From Dactylorhiza incarnata (lineage: Eukaryota > Streptophyta > Magnoliopsida > Asparagales > Orchidaceae), in NCBI GenBank assembly GCA_033032865.1, contig JAWHQI010000004.1:25960001-26024000 (forward strand): a stretch of DNA of 64,000 bases. The letters run 5' to 3'. A program made the position numbers and the translations under genes. Shown one piece after another: positions 45,641 to 56,906 of this stretch. The notes beneath the pieces were generated by a model that was given only the letters and a program-made list of their open reading frames with translations, was not told the DNA's origin and made no database searches. The stretch's first letter is position 1, and every line of letters starts with the position of its first letter.

Positions 45641-45934
45641 AGGACGTGGTCGCTGGCACTTCAGCCGACCCACTACTTTCAGCTGTGTTACGGGGTCGAG
45701 ACTGCCCCGCAGCACTTCTAGTCACCTATAATCATGCAAAGCACAATTTAGTGACCCAAAACATATCAAACATCAATCATGGAACGCTCAGGTTCCGCAA
45801 ACAAGTATGTTTTCTTTTCATTCCTAAGTGGACATTCTTATTAGTTTTTGTCATTTTAAGTGAATGCACAACCCGTGCGCACCACCCCTTAAAAGGAATT
45901 CATCTCGAATTCGCTGAACTACGGATCGACGCCT

Positions 45935-45949
45935 TAAGTCCGATACCAA
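45935..45949 (-). other. Primer-binding site of the Tekay element
   Basis: Minus strand TGGTATCGGACTTAAGG follows the LTR after a short spacer (positions about 45933-45949). It is initiator tRNA-Met type, usual for chromoviruses. Confidence 0.8.
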
Positions 45950-45951
45950 AT

Positions 45952-48027
45952 TGTAACATCCTGCCAGTACGAAGAGTATAATAGCAGGTCCGGCCGGGAC
46001 CCCACGCCATACAAACCACACTAGCTAGGAGTTAAAAGGTGATAACCAGAAAAGTAACAACTAAACGAGAGTACAAAACATAAGCGGAAGAATTAATTAA
46101 ACCATTCAAATAGAACTGTCCACTATCATAGGACTGTATCCTGAATAAGAGTTACGGCCTTAAGGCCTTACATTCATCCAATGCACAAAACTCCATAAGC
46201 ATACATCGGCACGCAGGCCGGCCATACATGAATAATAGGAAAAGGGCTGGCCTTCGAGGGCCAACAATGCAAAGGGCCATCGCCCGCTATTTCCCGCTAG
46301 GCTCACCTGCACCTGCATAAGAACATTCCACCAAGCGGTGGCAAACAAAGTAACGGTCAGCACAGCTGACCAAATTATAACGACCCCACCCCTTTTCCGG
46401 GGTGGCGGAGCTTCTACCCTGCAAGCAAGCCATACTAGCACAAGTACTAAATATAAAGAAAGTGCAAACTACACAAGGTGAGGTTTCAAGCACAATCAAT
46501 CTTCTAGGTTGAGCATCAAAAGAGAGGGGAACCTAGGTATGCACATGATGTTGGTTGGGTTCACCCGAAGGTTCCCCACAACCGCCTAAGCAATCGCATG
46601 AGGCTAATCATAACATCCATTTCACAAAACACTCCACCGTAAGGGCCACAACCTTGGGTGTAAACAAGAGCTTTTGGTCGGTCCAGGTATGACACCTTCC
46701 ACGACCTCTCCCATGATCACACGGCTTTCCTGAGGAAGGGACCTCTTACCGATCTGCATGGAAACGGGTTCGGTTTAGCTTTGCCCGTGCTATAATCGTC
46801 GCGATCTATTGCACGACGCGGGTACGGCTTTGCCTCGGCCCGTAAGGGTTTAGCACTTTCAAGTGCTACACTAATTATACACTACGCACCTAACCCCTTC
46901 ACAAGGATCTAGGTTTCACGAATACTCAACAAGGGAGGTGCAATACGCTCCGCATCAATTTCGTGGTGAAGGTTTGCCTTCAACCAATCTCAAAGCATGG
47001 GGCTTTCGTTAGCATCTTCACAAGACGCCTATACTTATTTCCCGCACTGCTATAGATGATTTCACGGAGTCATTCTCCGGCACGCATTCTAGGCCTAACC
47101 TAAATGCAACGTCGCAAATCAAGCATCACCGATTCGGGCTCACGGCCACGAATAGGCTTCACACAAAATGCCTAAATCTGCACGACTACCGGATTTTCTA
47201 CATGCAATCATGCCGGGGACGGACACAATCTACCCGGAGTTCCGAAGAACTTGAGGAAATCCTACACTTCACCCATTTGGTGAAAGGGATTCCTCATGCA
47301 AGCATAGAAAGAGGAATGAAAGGACAAATACAAGTCCAAAGTTCGGGAGGAAGAATCGTTACCCTAGACGCGTTCTTTTTCGCCATAGATCCGAGATTCT
47401 ACACGGAGAGAAACGACCGCACCGGGCTGCACTCTCCAAATCTGGAAACGGCTCGCGAAACGGAGCTCCGGAGCTCCGTCAATGGCGGGATCTACCTTCT
47501 TCTTCCTTGGCTCCTCCTTCTTTCTCTAGGGTTTGGAGAGAGAATGGCTTAGAGAATATGAGGGTTTAACCCCCTCTCATCAGCCCTAAAGGTCTCCCGC
47601 AACTAAACCTAGCCGTTGGATCAATTTCCAAAAGATTTGGACGGTCCGATCTTCTTCTCCGCTCAAAATCGTGGAACAGAATAAACAGGGCGCACGATCG
47701 CTGGCGCACGATCACTGGTCGTGCGCGAAGAGGGAAATGGTCGTGTGCACTGTCCGAGACAAAACTCGATTCTCTTCTGAATTAACGCACGATCGCTGGC
47801 GCACGATCGCCGGTCGTGCGCGATGAGGGAAATGGTCGTGCGCACTGTCCGAGACAGAACTAGATTCTCTTCTGAATTAACGCACGATCGCTGGCGCACG
47901 ATCGCCGGTCGTGTGCGATGAGGCCACTGATCGTGCTCTAAGAGCAGAAAGAGAAGATTTAGCCTGCTTCAAGTGCAGCACTACCACTCCGCCTACTTCG
48001 CTGAACCACGATTTTTGGGGTGTTACA
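45952..48027 (-). repeat. 5' LTR of the Tekay element
   Basis: 2076 bp, identical in length to the 3' LTR, about 32 single-base differences. The CGCACGATCG array is at about 47691-47943. The right flank is GATTT, the duplicated target. Confidence 0.95.
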
Positions 48028-49256
48028 GATTTCTTCAATTAATCCCTCTTTTGGTATTATCAAAAGAAGGTGGGGTGAGGGTAGTAAGGAGGCATTCTTT
48101 AGGCTAGTTATAAATCATGATCGAGCTTTTGTAATATATGAAATGATAAAGAGTTTAAGCATAGCATATATAAGAGATTTCAAATATAAAGATAAGAGTG
48201 TTAGCATAGCGGAAGATTATAAGAAACATCTTTTTGCAAGCATCAAAATCAGAATTATAAATATGAGTTTAAGTTCAAAATGTAAAGATGTTGTAACCTT
48301 TTGGAAATCTCAAAGTTTTTCATAAAGATACCAAGCATGAAATGAACATATCAAAGAGAGATTATACTACAATGTTACTTAATTCTAAGTTCAAGAAATA
48401 CCAAAACATTGTAGAGATCATGCTAGGTTATCTAGTGCATTTTTATATAAAGAGTAGTATAGATAAAGCATTAGAATCCAATACTCATGAGAAGAAGTGT
48501 TATGAAAGATAATGATGTGCACATAAGTGTATTTTGGGCAATGTTAACAATTGATTTAAATAAACAAAATACAAGACATAAGTAAAGTAAAGTGCACAAT
48601 AAAACACAAGTAAATTACTTTCACACACTTTTAATGCACATAATTTTTTTTTAACAAAGTGGTGTGATAACTAAGGTTTGCACAAGACACTTTACTATTC
48701 TTTCTAAGGTGCTCAACCTCACAATGCTTATGAAGACTTATCAGGAGGTTCAAGTAGTGCTTGGTGGAGTTATATTTGTCTACATATATAATTGTTTTTT
48801 TATTCATATTTGTGAGACAACATTCTCCGAATACACTTGTTTTGCAAACCAAAATTTTTAACTTAACCACTTTTCTAAATTTCATAAGTGCAATTCAAAA
48901 TGTAGTGTAGGCAATAAACTTATGCAAGTTTTAATTCATTGTACAAATACAATACACAAGCAAGCATTTTTAGATTTAGACACACATGTTGATTACCAAA
49001 ATAAGTGAGTGAAATGTATCATTATCAATCATAAAACATTTACTCATACTTAGAGGCATGCTAAGCTTGGTTCTACACATTTTGCAATACAATTGATGCA
49101 CTTTAAATAGATATATCAAAGCATGATAAGCAAAACAATGTTCATAGTAATTTGAAAGAATATGTTTTAACATTGTAAATAATTCTAAATTATAGATATC
49201 ATACATGCTTGATATTGGCAATATAGAACACAAATTTGAAATCCGTCTGTCCGTCA

Positions 49257-49672
49257 TTCGTCGAGACTTCACGTGAACATTCGACGAATTGACTTAGCAT
49301 TCGTCGAGACTTCACATGAACATTCGACGAATTGACTTAGCCATCGTCGAGATTTCACGCGAACATTCGACGAATTGACATAGCCATTGAAAAAATACTG
49401 ACCAAAGCTTGAAAACTATCTTCTGTTTTCATTCGTCAGAATTCGTCGGGAGTTCCCGAGAACATTCGACGAATTGACTTAGCCGCACAATTTTCTTCAC
49501 AAGTCAGCCTTTTTGACTTCTGTCTGGATTCGTCGAGATTCATCGGAACTTCACGAGACATCTCGACGAATTGACTTAGCAAAAAAAAATTCTTCTTTAA
49601 ACTAGAAATTTGGCTTCTGTCTAGATTCATCGAGATTCATCGGAACTTCACGAGACATCTCGACGAATTGAC
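49257..49672 (-). repeat. Hairpin-motif array ATTCGTCGA-TCGACGAAT in B2
   Basis: Six units, near 49257, 49299, 49344, 49441, 49527 and 49624. Each has left arm ATTCGTCGA, a ~16-base spacer (GACTTCACGTGAACAT in the first) and right arm TCGACGAAT, usually followed by TGACTTAGC. Arms are perfect 9-base inverted repeats in the first units; later units carry a doubled, partly degenerate left arm. B1 has no such array at the corresponding place near 23915. Confidence 0.75.
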
Positions 49673-50257
49673 TTAGCAAAAATTTCTTTTCTTCTGAAAA
49701 ACTGCTCCACTCCTTAAGTTTTTTTTATCATTTTTAAATCAATTAAAAAATAGAAAATCACAAAAACATATTTTTGTCATTTTTAAATTTTGAATTTTTG
49801 TAGTTGATTTTTCATAATATGAATAAAACAAAAATAACAAATGCCAGAAATACAAAAATAAATTTGCACAAATAAACAAACATATTTTTGTTGATTTTTA
49901 GAAATTTTAAAAAACAGAAAATTCCAACACCCACGCTAGCGTCAGCGCTAGTGATAGCGCAGCAAACAGTCCGTGATTTTTTGAGAATTTAAAATTTTTG
50001 ATTATTGATATTGATTAAGTGTCCTTAAAGTAGTTCCATGCTGAAATTTCAGAATTTTTGGAGATCTCTAGGTGGATCAAATTTTCATGAAACTTTGGCT
50101 TTTTCAAATTCTTATGTTTTTCAAAAACATTTAATCATGAAAAGATAAATTATGAAGACACAAGAGGACATTTTTATTAAACAACCCAAAATATGCATGA
50201 TTTAAGTGATAAGTAAATAAACTGATCATGCAAAGAGTAATATAAGTATGTCCTATG

Positions 50258-50520
50258 ATTAAAGACTACCCCGACTAAATGTCTACACCCTAGCCCCGTA
50301 CTAAGTGACGGATGGGCATGAGGAGCTGCACACATGTCGTAGGTTGGGATGTTAGTCCCATATGCATAGACTAGAGAACACTCAACCTAGCCCTCTTTCC
50401 CCCTAGTGCCTCGCAAGGCCCCACTGGAACCTTCCCCGGTTAAGGACAAGACATGACTTAGAGGTTAGGTCTCTAATGCATACAACCCTACGCCCCCGCT
50501 ATTGTGAGATATGAAGTCAA
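50258..50520. other. Unexplained GC-rich island inside B2
   Basis: About 260 bases of balanced composition (CCCTAGCCCCGTACTAAGTG ... GCAAGGCCCCACTGGAACC ... ACGCCCCCGCTATTGTGAG) inside AT-rich non-coding DNA. There is no ORF, no repeat structure and no family I recognise. It may be a captured genomic piece. Confidence 0.4.
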
Positions 50521-52491
50521 AGGTGAATAATCTTTTGGACAACCTATGCTTTTAAATCTATGGGTTGATATATAAACTATGGGTTTTGTTTAATGTGATG
50601 AGTTATATAAAACCGCATAGTTTTTCTACTATTATGAAATGACGATATGTGATAACTAGCACAATTACTAATATTCAATAAGTGACAATGCTAGTATGAT
50701 GAGTTTCGAGTTTAATGTCATGTCATAAGATTTATATTGAAATTGCATGTATTCCAAAATAAAATTTCATATTATAGATCTAGAATAGAGTGATGATTAA
50801 GTTTGATGTATATCTTCATTGCAAAGTTGATTCTAGAGTCTACAAATATGAGAGATACATGCAATCAATAGCAAAGCATATCAATACACCAAATAATGGA
50901 AAGAAAACATTATTCAAATTTTTATCATAAGATTCATAATTCTTATTATTGATTTGAGATATTTCTTGATAGAACATGAATTATGATTTATGATTATAGA
51001 GAATTTTGCATAGAATATATGTTAGAGCATCATGATGTATGTAAATTCTAATTCTTCTAGACTTATGACAATATGATTTGATGATTTTCTTTTGAATGAG
51101 CATGTTTAAATTGTAAGTCTAGAAAATGATGATCATGTAATCATATTAAAGACAAAGATCACATATATAATGTTTTGAAATTTATAATAAAATTTGCATT
51201 CAATAATTGAATCTATTGATCTTTGGTTTTGCATGATAATATATGATTTATGATACAATATTCATATATATTCTAATGATTAATCCATAATCTATGTGTT
51301 TGTTGGAATTTTAGTATTCTATTATAATTTCAAATCACATAGTTATCATGATATTTTAATAACATTGTAAATGGTATACCTAGCATATAAATTTAAGCAT
51401 AAACCAAGAAGTGATGCTAGGATGATGAGTTTGAATGCAATGTTATTACATATGATTTAATGGAGATAATGTTGCATGTAATATGAGAAATTTTCAAATT
51501 AATTTTCTTTAGACCTAGAATGAAATGATTAAACTTTTGATTTGATCTTAATGATACAAGATGATTCTAAGGTCAAAATTACATGCAAACATTGGTGACA
51601 CACATCACACACATAATATAAGATATGAAACTATAATACCCATGCCCATCATATATTTCATAATTCCTAAGGTTGATAGAAATAGTTGATTTAAGATAAT
51701 TCTTGATAGATCATGAATTATGATATATGATAATAGTGAATTTTAGCATAGGATAGTAATAGATCATGGTGGTGGGTGAATAGTTCATATTCATCCTTTT
51801 AAAGAGACAAACAAAATTGTTTAGATTATCTGAAAGTAGAAGACAATGATACTTAACACAGCAAGATAATTTTTTAGAAAATAATAAATAGAGAAATCAG
51901 AATTTTTAGGAAACTATGTTGCCGCCAGCGTTAGTGATAACGCCTAGCGTTAGCAACAGAGTTACTATATTTGATTTAAAACTTAGTTTTTGATATTATT
52001 TGATTCTGATTTTTCTCGATTATGATTTTATATATAGGGGCTATTATATGCAGCAACGAAAAATAGACAAATATGCAATTAGTTGCGCATTTAATATTTT
52101 AGCCTAAGACCCCTAAAAATCCATTTAAATCCAATTTTGAAAGTAATTTCATTAGTCTTGATAATATCGTTTAGAAAATTTAGCATTCAATTTATAATGA
52201 TAATATAAGACATTTATAGGCAATGGATTTAAAAAGGATAAAATATATAAAAAGGAAAGATAGATCACTTATAAATTTTATGACTTTATATTTAGTTTAA
52301 TTCAATTTTGATTTGATAAACATTAGGCTTAAAATGTAAAAGTCATATTTCATAATATATCTAAGTGACCTTAGCGTGTTGGTTCAAAAAAATAAGAAAT
52401 AAACAAAAGAAAAGAGACAATAAGCATATCATGAAGTAGAGTATTGATATTTCATTTTTAATGGTTTCTACTTCATGCAAATGATTGGATA

Positions 52492-54130
52492 CTAATGAAT
52501 GAGAGATTTAGGTATCCAAAGGGGACCAAGTGGGATGGTTCCTTTGGGTACCCAAATACATCGTGGTGGTTTTTTAGGAGACAAGGATAAATAGGCCCTT
52601 TCAATTAAAGTTGATGTGTCATTTTTCTTTAAGGGTCTCCATTCATACTTTGGTTGTTTTTCTTTTAAATTCATATTATGATTATTTGACATCATTTTGG
52701 AATGATAGTTGTTTGAAAAATAATTCATTTGGAATTTAAGTTTATTCAAATTATTTTTCAAAATATATTGATGTTGATAATCATAATGAATTTTATTATA
52801 ACGATTCTTTGAAAGTTTATAAGAGTGATTGTCTTTCTTAAGAAGTGATTGTTGAAAGAGTGGGTTACAATATGTTGTATATAATTGATTCTTACTTTGA
52901 TAATTTTCATTTCCACTCTTTCTTATAGACTTACTCTTATAATATGAAGGATAATATTTTATAGTTTTTTTTTTCATGAAAAGGAGGTATTAAATTTGAG
53001 TCATGATTGAAAATATATTGAGACTTATAAAAGTGACTCTTAAGAATTTTATGAGGATCATAATTCTTTTTGAAACCAAACTCCTTTTGATTTAATGTGT
53101 GAAAATGGTCCTTTTTAGAAATGATTTTGTAAGTTAATTTATCCTTGTTATTCAAAATCTTATGATGAAATTCATTAGGTGATATTTGACATTTTTCAAC
53201 AAAAGATTTTAATTGTATTAACTTACAAGTTAAAGCGTCATTTTCAACTATCAATTTTTCATTATGTTCTTTAGAAATTAAGAGCCCTTTTTCAATTTTC
53301 TTGAATTTTTCTTTTAATAAATTGCAATTAAGACAAGGAATAGGAATTTTAACTAAAGAGCGTGAAAGAGAATTTATCACATCAATATTTGATTCTATAT
53401 AATCGTTTGCTTTTAAAGATTTATTTTCTAAACGTAATTTGGAATTAGCAATTTTTAACTTTAAAATTTTACGCTTAGCAATTTTAAGCATACGAGAAGT
53501 AGAAATAGAATTTGTTACAAAAAGAGAAGATTTAGATTTTCTTACCTTGCTATAATTTCCATCTTCTCTTTTGCTTGATGTTTGGTCATCAAATGAGTCC
53601 AACATTGTGACGTTGTATTCTTCTTCCTCCAAGCATAAGTCCTCATCGATTTCTTCTCTTGGATCCATAAGGAATTACTCATCGATTTCTTCTCTTGGAT
53701 CCATAAGGAATTCCTCGTCGATTTCTTCTCTTGGATCCATAAGGAATTCCTCGTCGATTTCTTCTCTTGGATCCATAAGGAATTCCTCTTGTTCATCATC
53801 TGTATAAGGAAGACTCTAAGTATTCTCAAGAAATTTCCAAACTTCATAAGCAGTAGGAAGTGTATAAATTAGTTTGAAAATATTTTGATGCAATGCACAA
53901 TATAGACTATTCATTGATTTGGCATTTAAAAATATTTCATTTTTATTTAAAATACTTGGGGGTATTTTAATAGTAATATTCCATACTTCCATATCCAAAG
54001 ACTTAAGAAATTTTTCCATAAGAAATTTCCACCCATTATAATTTTTGCCTTCAAATAAAGGTGGTGCTAAAGATTTTTCATTTATAGGAAAGTTTCCCCC
54101 ACTAGTAGAAGCGAGATCATGTGACGCCAT
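52492..54130 (-). pseudogene. gag: B2 gag-like ORF without zinc knuckles
   Basis: Starts MASHDLASTSGGNFPINEKS. The first ~100 residues resemble the gag N-terminus (YNGWKFLMEKFLKSLDMEVW, AYEVW). After a TAG at 53816-53818 the same frame continues through a 36-base tandem repeat encoding EFLMDPREEIDE about four times (53645-53790, one copy with TAA). A Lys/Asn-rich, probably coiled-coil segment runs to 52937. A run of ten A at 52965-52974 marks a frameshift into the last frame (52977-52492), which ends with the gag-terminal IWVPKGT motif. No CCHC knuckle is present. It could be a reduced gag of a non-autonomous element or just decayed. Confidence 0.7.
53645..53790 (-). repeat. 36-bp coding tandem repeat in B2 gag
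   Basis: About four copies of a 36-base unit (plus strand TCTTCTCTTGGATCCATAAG plus 16 bases). It is in frame, adding 12 acidic residues per copy (EFLMDPREEIDE). Copies are nearly identical, so the expansion is recent. Confidence 0.8.
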
Positions 54131-54161
54131 TATTCTTGGTTTTTAAACCGTTTGGAATAAC

Positions 54162-54177
54162 CTGCGCTCTGATACCA
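54162..54177 (-). other. Primer-binding site of element B2
   Basis: Minus strand TGGTATCAGAGCGCAGG next to the LTR after two bases; tRNA-Met type, changed at the distal end relative to B1. Confidence 0.85.
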
Positions 54178-54179
54178 CT

Positions 54180-55451
54180 TGTTGGATCGTACGGCGCCCT
54201 TAGAGGGGGGGTGAATAAGGGATTAAAAATTCTTTTATAATTTTAATAAAATTACTAAATTGTTTTATAATATGAGAAGGTAAAATAACAATTTAGCTAA
54301 ATAAATAGAAAATTATGATTTGTAATTTTAGAAACAAGTACTAAATTATTTTATGATGAAAGAGATTGAAATAAACAATTTAGATTTAGAATTGAAAAAC
54401 TTAGACCACAATATAAAAGAGATTACGCCAAATGAGAGAAATCAAATAAACACAAATAGAGACATGATTATATTATATGAAAAGGTGTTTACAAAAATTG
54501 ATTTCAATATGGCTAGAAATCGGAGGCGTACATATGTAAATAATTTTTCCTTTTCTATACCGACTCGTATCCCCTCGAACCGGTTGGCTTTAGCCTATCC
54601 TTCCCCGGATATGGCCTCAAGCCGCTCTAGCCAATCCTTCCCCGGATATGGCCTCGAGCACCCCCTAGATCTAATCACCTATACTTAGTCGCCAACACAA
54701 GGCGAATTTCCCCCTAAGTCCTACCCAGATCTAGTCGCCAATACAAGGCGAATTAACTAAACGGTTACAAAGAAAGTATGGAATGGAAATAACGAAAAAT
54801 AATGATAAAAACTCCCTATATGAGACCTCTGGAGTCGAGGATGAAGGATCATTGTAGCATAAGCGAGGTAGAAGCGATCATCCTTCGGATGTAGCGTGAC
54901 GTAGTCCTCCTCCAGAATTCTCCTTAAGATTTTTGTGGGAGATCCATCTTCGGCAGCATAACAGCACTGGAATTGTGGCACAAACAACCTCTCTGGGATG
55001 GATTATCAAAATGATCGAAGTTGGCTTCAATTTATAGACCTTGGAGCTAGCGCCTGCGGTAGCTCCTAGCGCCTGCGGTAGCGTTCATGTGGAGCGGTTG
55101 TGAAACCGTCGGCTGCGTGGCTCTATGCACGAACTTGAGATAGTGCCTGCGGTAGCGATAGCGCTGGTGGTAGCGCTCGTGTGGAGCGGTTACGAAACTA
55201 TCGGCGGCGTGGCGATCTGCACGAGCTCAAGCTAGCGCCTGGCGTTAGCGTTAGCGCTGGCGTTAGCGCTGGCGGTAGCGATAGCGCTGGCGTTAGTGCT
55301 GCTCCTTTCAAAAGATTGTTCCAAGCTGCTTTATACCTGTGGAGTATTGCACCTATAGTTCCTGCACACTACAAACACACTACAAGCAATATCAAATACA
55401 ATATGGGATTTATTATTCTTAAACAAAGGGATGTGACACACATGTCCAACA
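54180..55451 (-). repeat. 5' LTR of element B2
   Basis: 1272 bp, TGTTGGATCGTACGGCGCCC to ATGTCCAACA, the same length as the 3' LTR. TATA at 55030-55037 (minus) and hexamer array at 55047-55298. CCAAG duplication at 55452-55456. Confidence 0.92.
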
Positions 55452-55456
55452 CCAAG

Positions 55457-56906
55457 GAGCGAGTTCAATGGTGAATGACCGACCGCTCGCCCGCGACGCG
55501 TCCAGGCGTGCTTGGGCTTCTTCCGAAAGAGGCAATTTGGCAGTTATAGCAACAGATGACGAAAGAAGATGAAGAGTGAAGGGGTTACCCATCGCCCATG
55601 ATTGGTGATATTTATAGAGCTGGGGATGGGGCCCACAAAAAAATTCTTGCCAGGTCAGCAACCTCCGGTGAACACCAGGGGTTCGATGTTTCTTTACGAG
55701 CTTAGGGTAATCTCGCAAAGAGCGGAGATTGTGTACAACCCCGTGTTCACCGAAGGGTAAAATTGAGAATCGGGCATAGGCGAGGCGAGTGAAGTCTCGC
55801 CACCTCACGACGAGTGGATCGCATAGGCAGGGCGAGCGAGACTCACCTCCTTGCGAGGAGCGGAGTGCGAGGGGCAAGGCTAGTGTATGCTCGTCGCTTT
55901 GGGGTGCACTTAGCGATAGCTGGGCGAGCGGGGCTCGCCGCCCTGACTAAGCGACTCGGGCTAGTAGTGGAGGTGGGGGCGAGCGCATTCTTCATCAAGC
56001 ACTCGCCTGCCCAAGCTTTTGGATGTGCGGGCCACCAGGAGAATGAGGGGCGAAGCCCCACTCGCCCGGGAGGTCAGGGGTCTGGCGAGTGATGCCTTCA
56101 CGGCCCACTCGCATTGTAAGATCTCGCGAACCCGACTCACGGGAGACTAACAAGTGGTGCCTTTACGGACCACTCACCAGGTAGGGTTTAGAGGTGAATT
56201 TACCTAGATACCCTTTGTGGGTTGCCAATAGCCCTTCAGAACAGCGGAGTTTGACTGTTAGCACACCAATTTGGGGTGCGATTAGTAAAACTAAAAGGCG
56301 GAGCTATGCTATTAGTAGACTAGAAGAGAAAAACTAAATATAGACCCTGAAGGGCTCCTTTGGAGAGGATCCCATTCTTTGTCTTCTTCATCCTTAGGAC
56401 ATCATTGGTTAGCTCCTCAGGCTCTCCAAGGAGCCCGACTTCAGCTTTGGCTTAGGAGGGGAAGCACTCAAAGATCTTCCGAGTGTGTGGTGGGACCTCC
56501 ACGCTGCAGCCAAGGGTCGGTGTTTAGTTCTAAATCTTCGGTCAGGTTCTTCAGCGGGATCGGTAAGTGCTAGCTGCCCCCTCTTAGGGGTTCAAACTCC
56601 TCGTTGGGCCGGATCTCGATTCCAATAGCTAGTGATAAGGTTACTGCGCGGCGATAGGCTCCGTAAACGCGATAACTCCTAGTTGTCCCACTCCACGTAA
56701 GGAAGACGACAAAGCTTTCCTCATAGTCGTCTGTTAGCGCAGAACGGTAGTGCAAGCATGGTGCGGTAGGCATGCTTGATTAGGAGCGTGCACAGATGGT
56801 CTTTAGTAGATAAGGAAGGTGGTGACTCTTTACTTGCAAACCCCGATTTATCGCGGAGTTGTATGAGCTACCGCGAGGCGGTAGTAACATTTCCTTTTAT
56901 AGTAGC
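55457..56906 (-). repeat. Probable 5' LTR/leader of the Tat element
   Basis: GC-rich flank of B2 that joins 37636 at the pre-insertion site. On the minus strand a good TATA box (TATAAATA, 55609-55616) would drive transcription toward the ATG at 37618 and the Tat pol fragment. Upstream of it, about 55750-56170, GCGAG/CTCGC motifs are very dense. I could not locate an LTR end or a primer site with confidence, so the LTR assignment rests on position, the TATA box and the lack of ORFs. Short frames here (for example 55877-55419) look incidental. Confidence 0.5.
55750..56170 (-). promoter_or_regulatory. GCGAG/CTCGC motif array upstream of the Tat TATA box
   Basis: Many direct and inverted GCGAG copies (GGCGAGGCGAG, GGGCGAGCGAG, GGGCGAGCGGGGCTCGCC, CACTCGCC) within about 420 bases. 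They begin about 130 bases upstream of the TATA box at 55609. Confidence 0.55.

Larger units (their letters stand above)
39154..48027 (-). mobile_element. Full-length Tekay-type (chromodomain) Gypsy element
   Basis: 8,874 bp, minus strand, inserted in the 3' region of B2 with a GATTT duplication (39149-39153 and 48028-48032). The unoccupied site is visible in B1 at about 22733. LTRs are both exactly 2076 bp and differ at about 32 positions by my count (about 1.5%), all substitutions. Order on the minus strand: 5' LTR 45952-48027, primer site, gag, protease-RT-RNase H-integrase-chromodomain, polypurine tract, 3' LTR 39154-41229. Gag and pol are nearly intact. Confidence 0.97.
48033..52491 (-). 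other. B2 non-coding interior
   Basis: About 4.5 kb, AT-rich, no supportable ORF. 48033-49240 matches the B1 3' region. 49257-49672 is a hairpin-motif array. 49934-49961 and 51920-51954 are GCTAGCG/GCGTTAG clusters of the B-family motif. 50258-50520 is an unexplained GC-rich island. 50520-51900 is AT-rich with no recognisable feature. This space corresponds to pol in B1, so pol has been lost and replaced. Confidence 0.7.
37642..55451 (-). mobile_element. Sirevirus-like element B2, gag-only, with a nested Tekay element
   Basis: A minus-strand relative of B1 with two 1272-bp LTRs, a tRNA-Met primer site (about 54162-54177) and CCAAG duplications. Without the nested Tekay element and its duplication it is about 8.93 kb. 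A gag-like frame (54130-52492) is present, but protease, integrase and reverse transcriptase are absent. The remaining 4.5 kb (48033-52491) is non-coding. It probably depends on proteins from an autonomous relative such as a B1-type element (inference). Its 3' region aligns with that of B1 but has gained a hairpin-motif array (49257-49672). Confidence 0.9.

Noticed and set aside
41113..45981. Plus-strand frames across the Tekay body
   Set aside because: Shadows of the intact minus-strand gag-pol.
49257..49672. CRISPR-like direct repeats
   Set aside because: Irregular spacing, inverted arms, eukaryotic retrotransposon context and no cas genes.
55419..56573. Frames in the GC-rich Tat flank
   Set aside because: High-GC composition and GCGAG repeats keep frames open; no domain recognised and no conserved motif.
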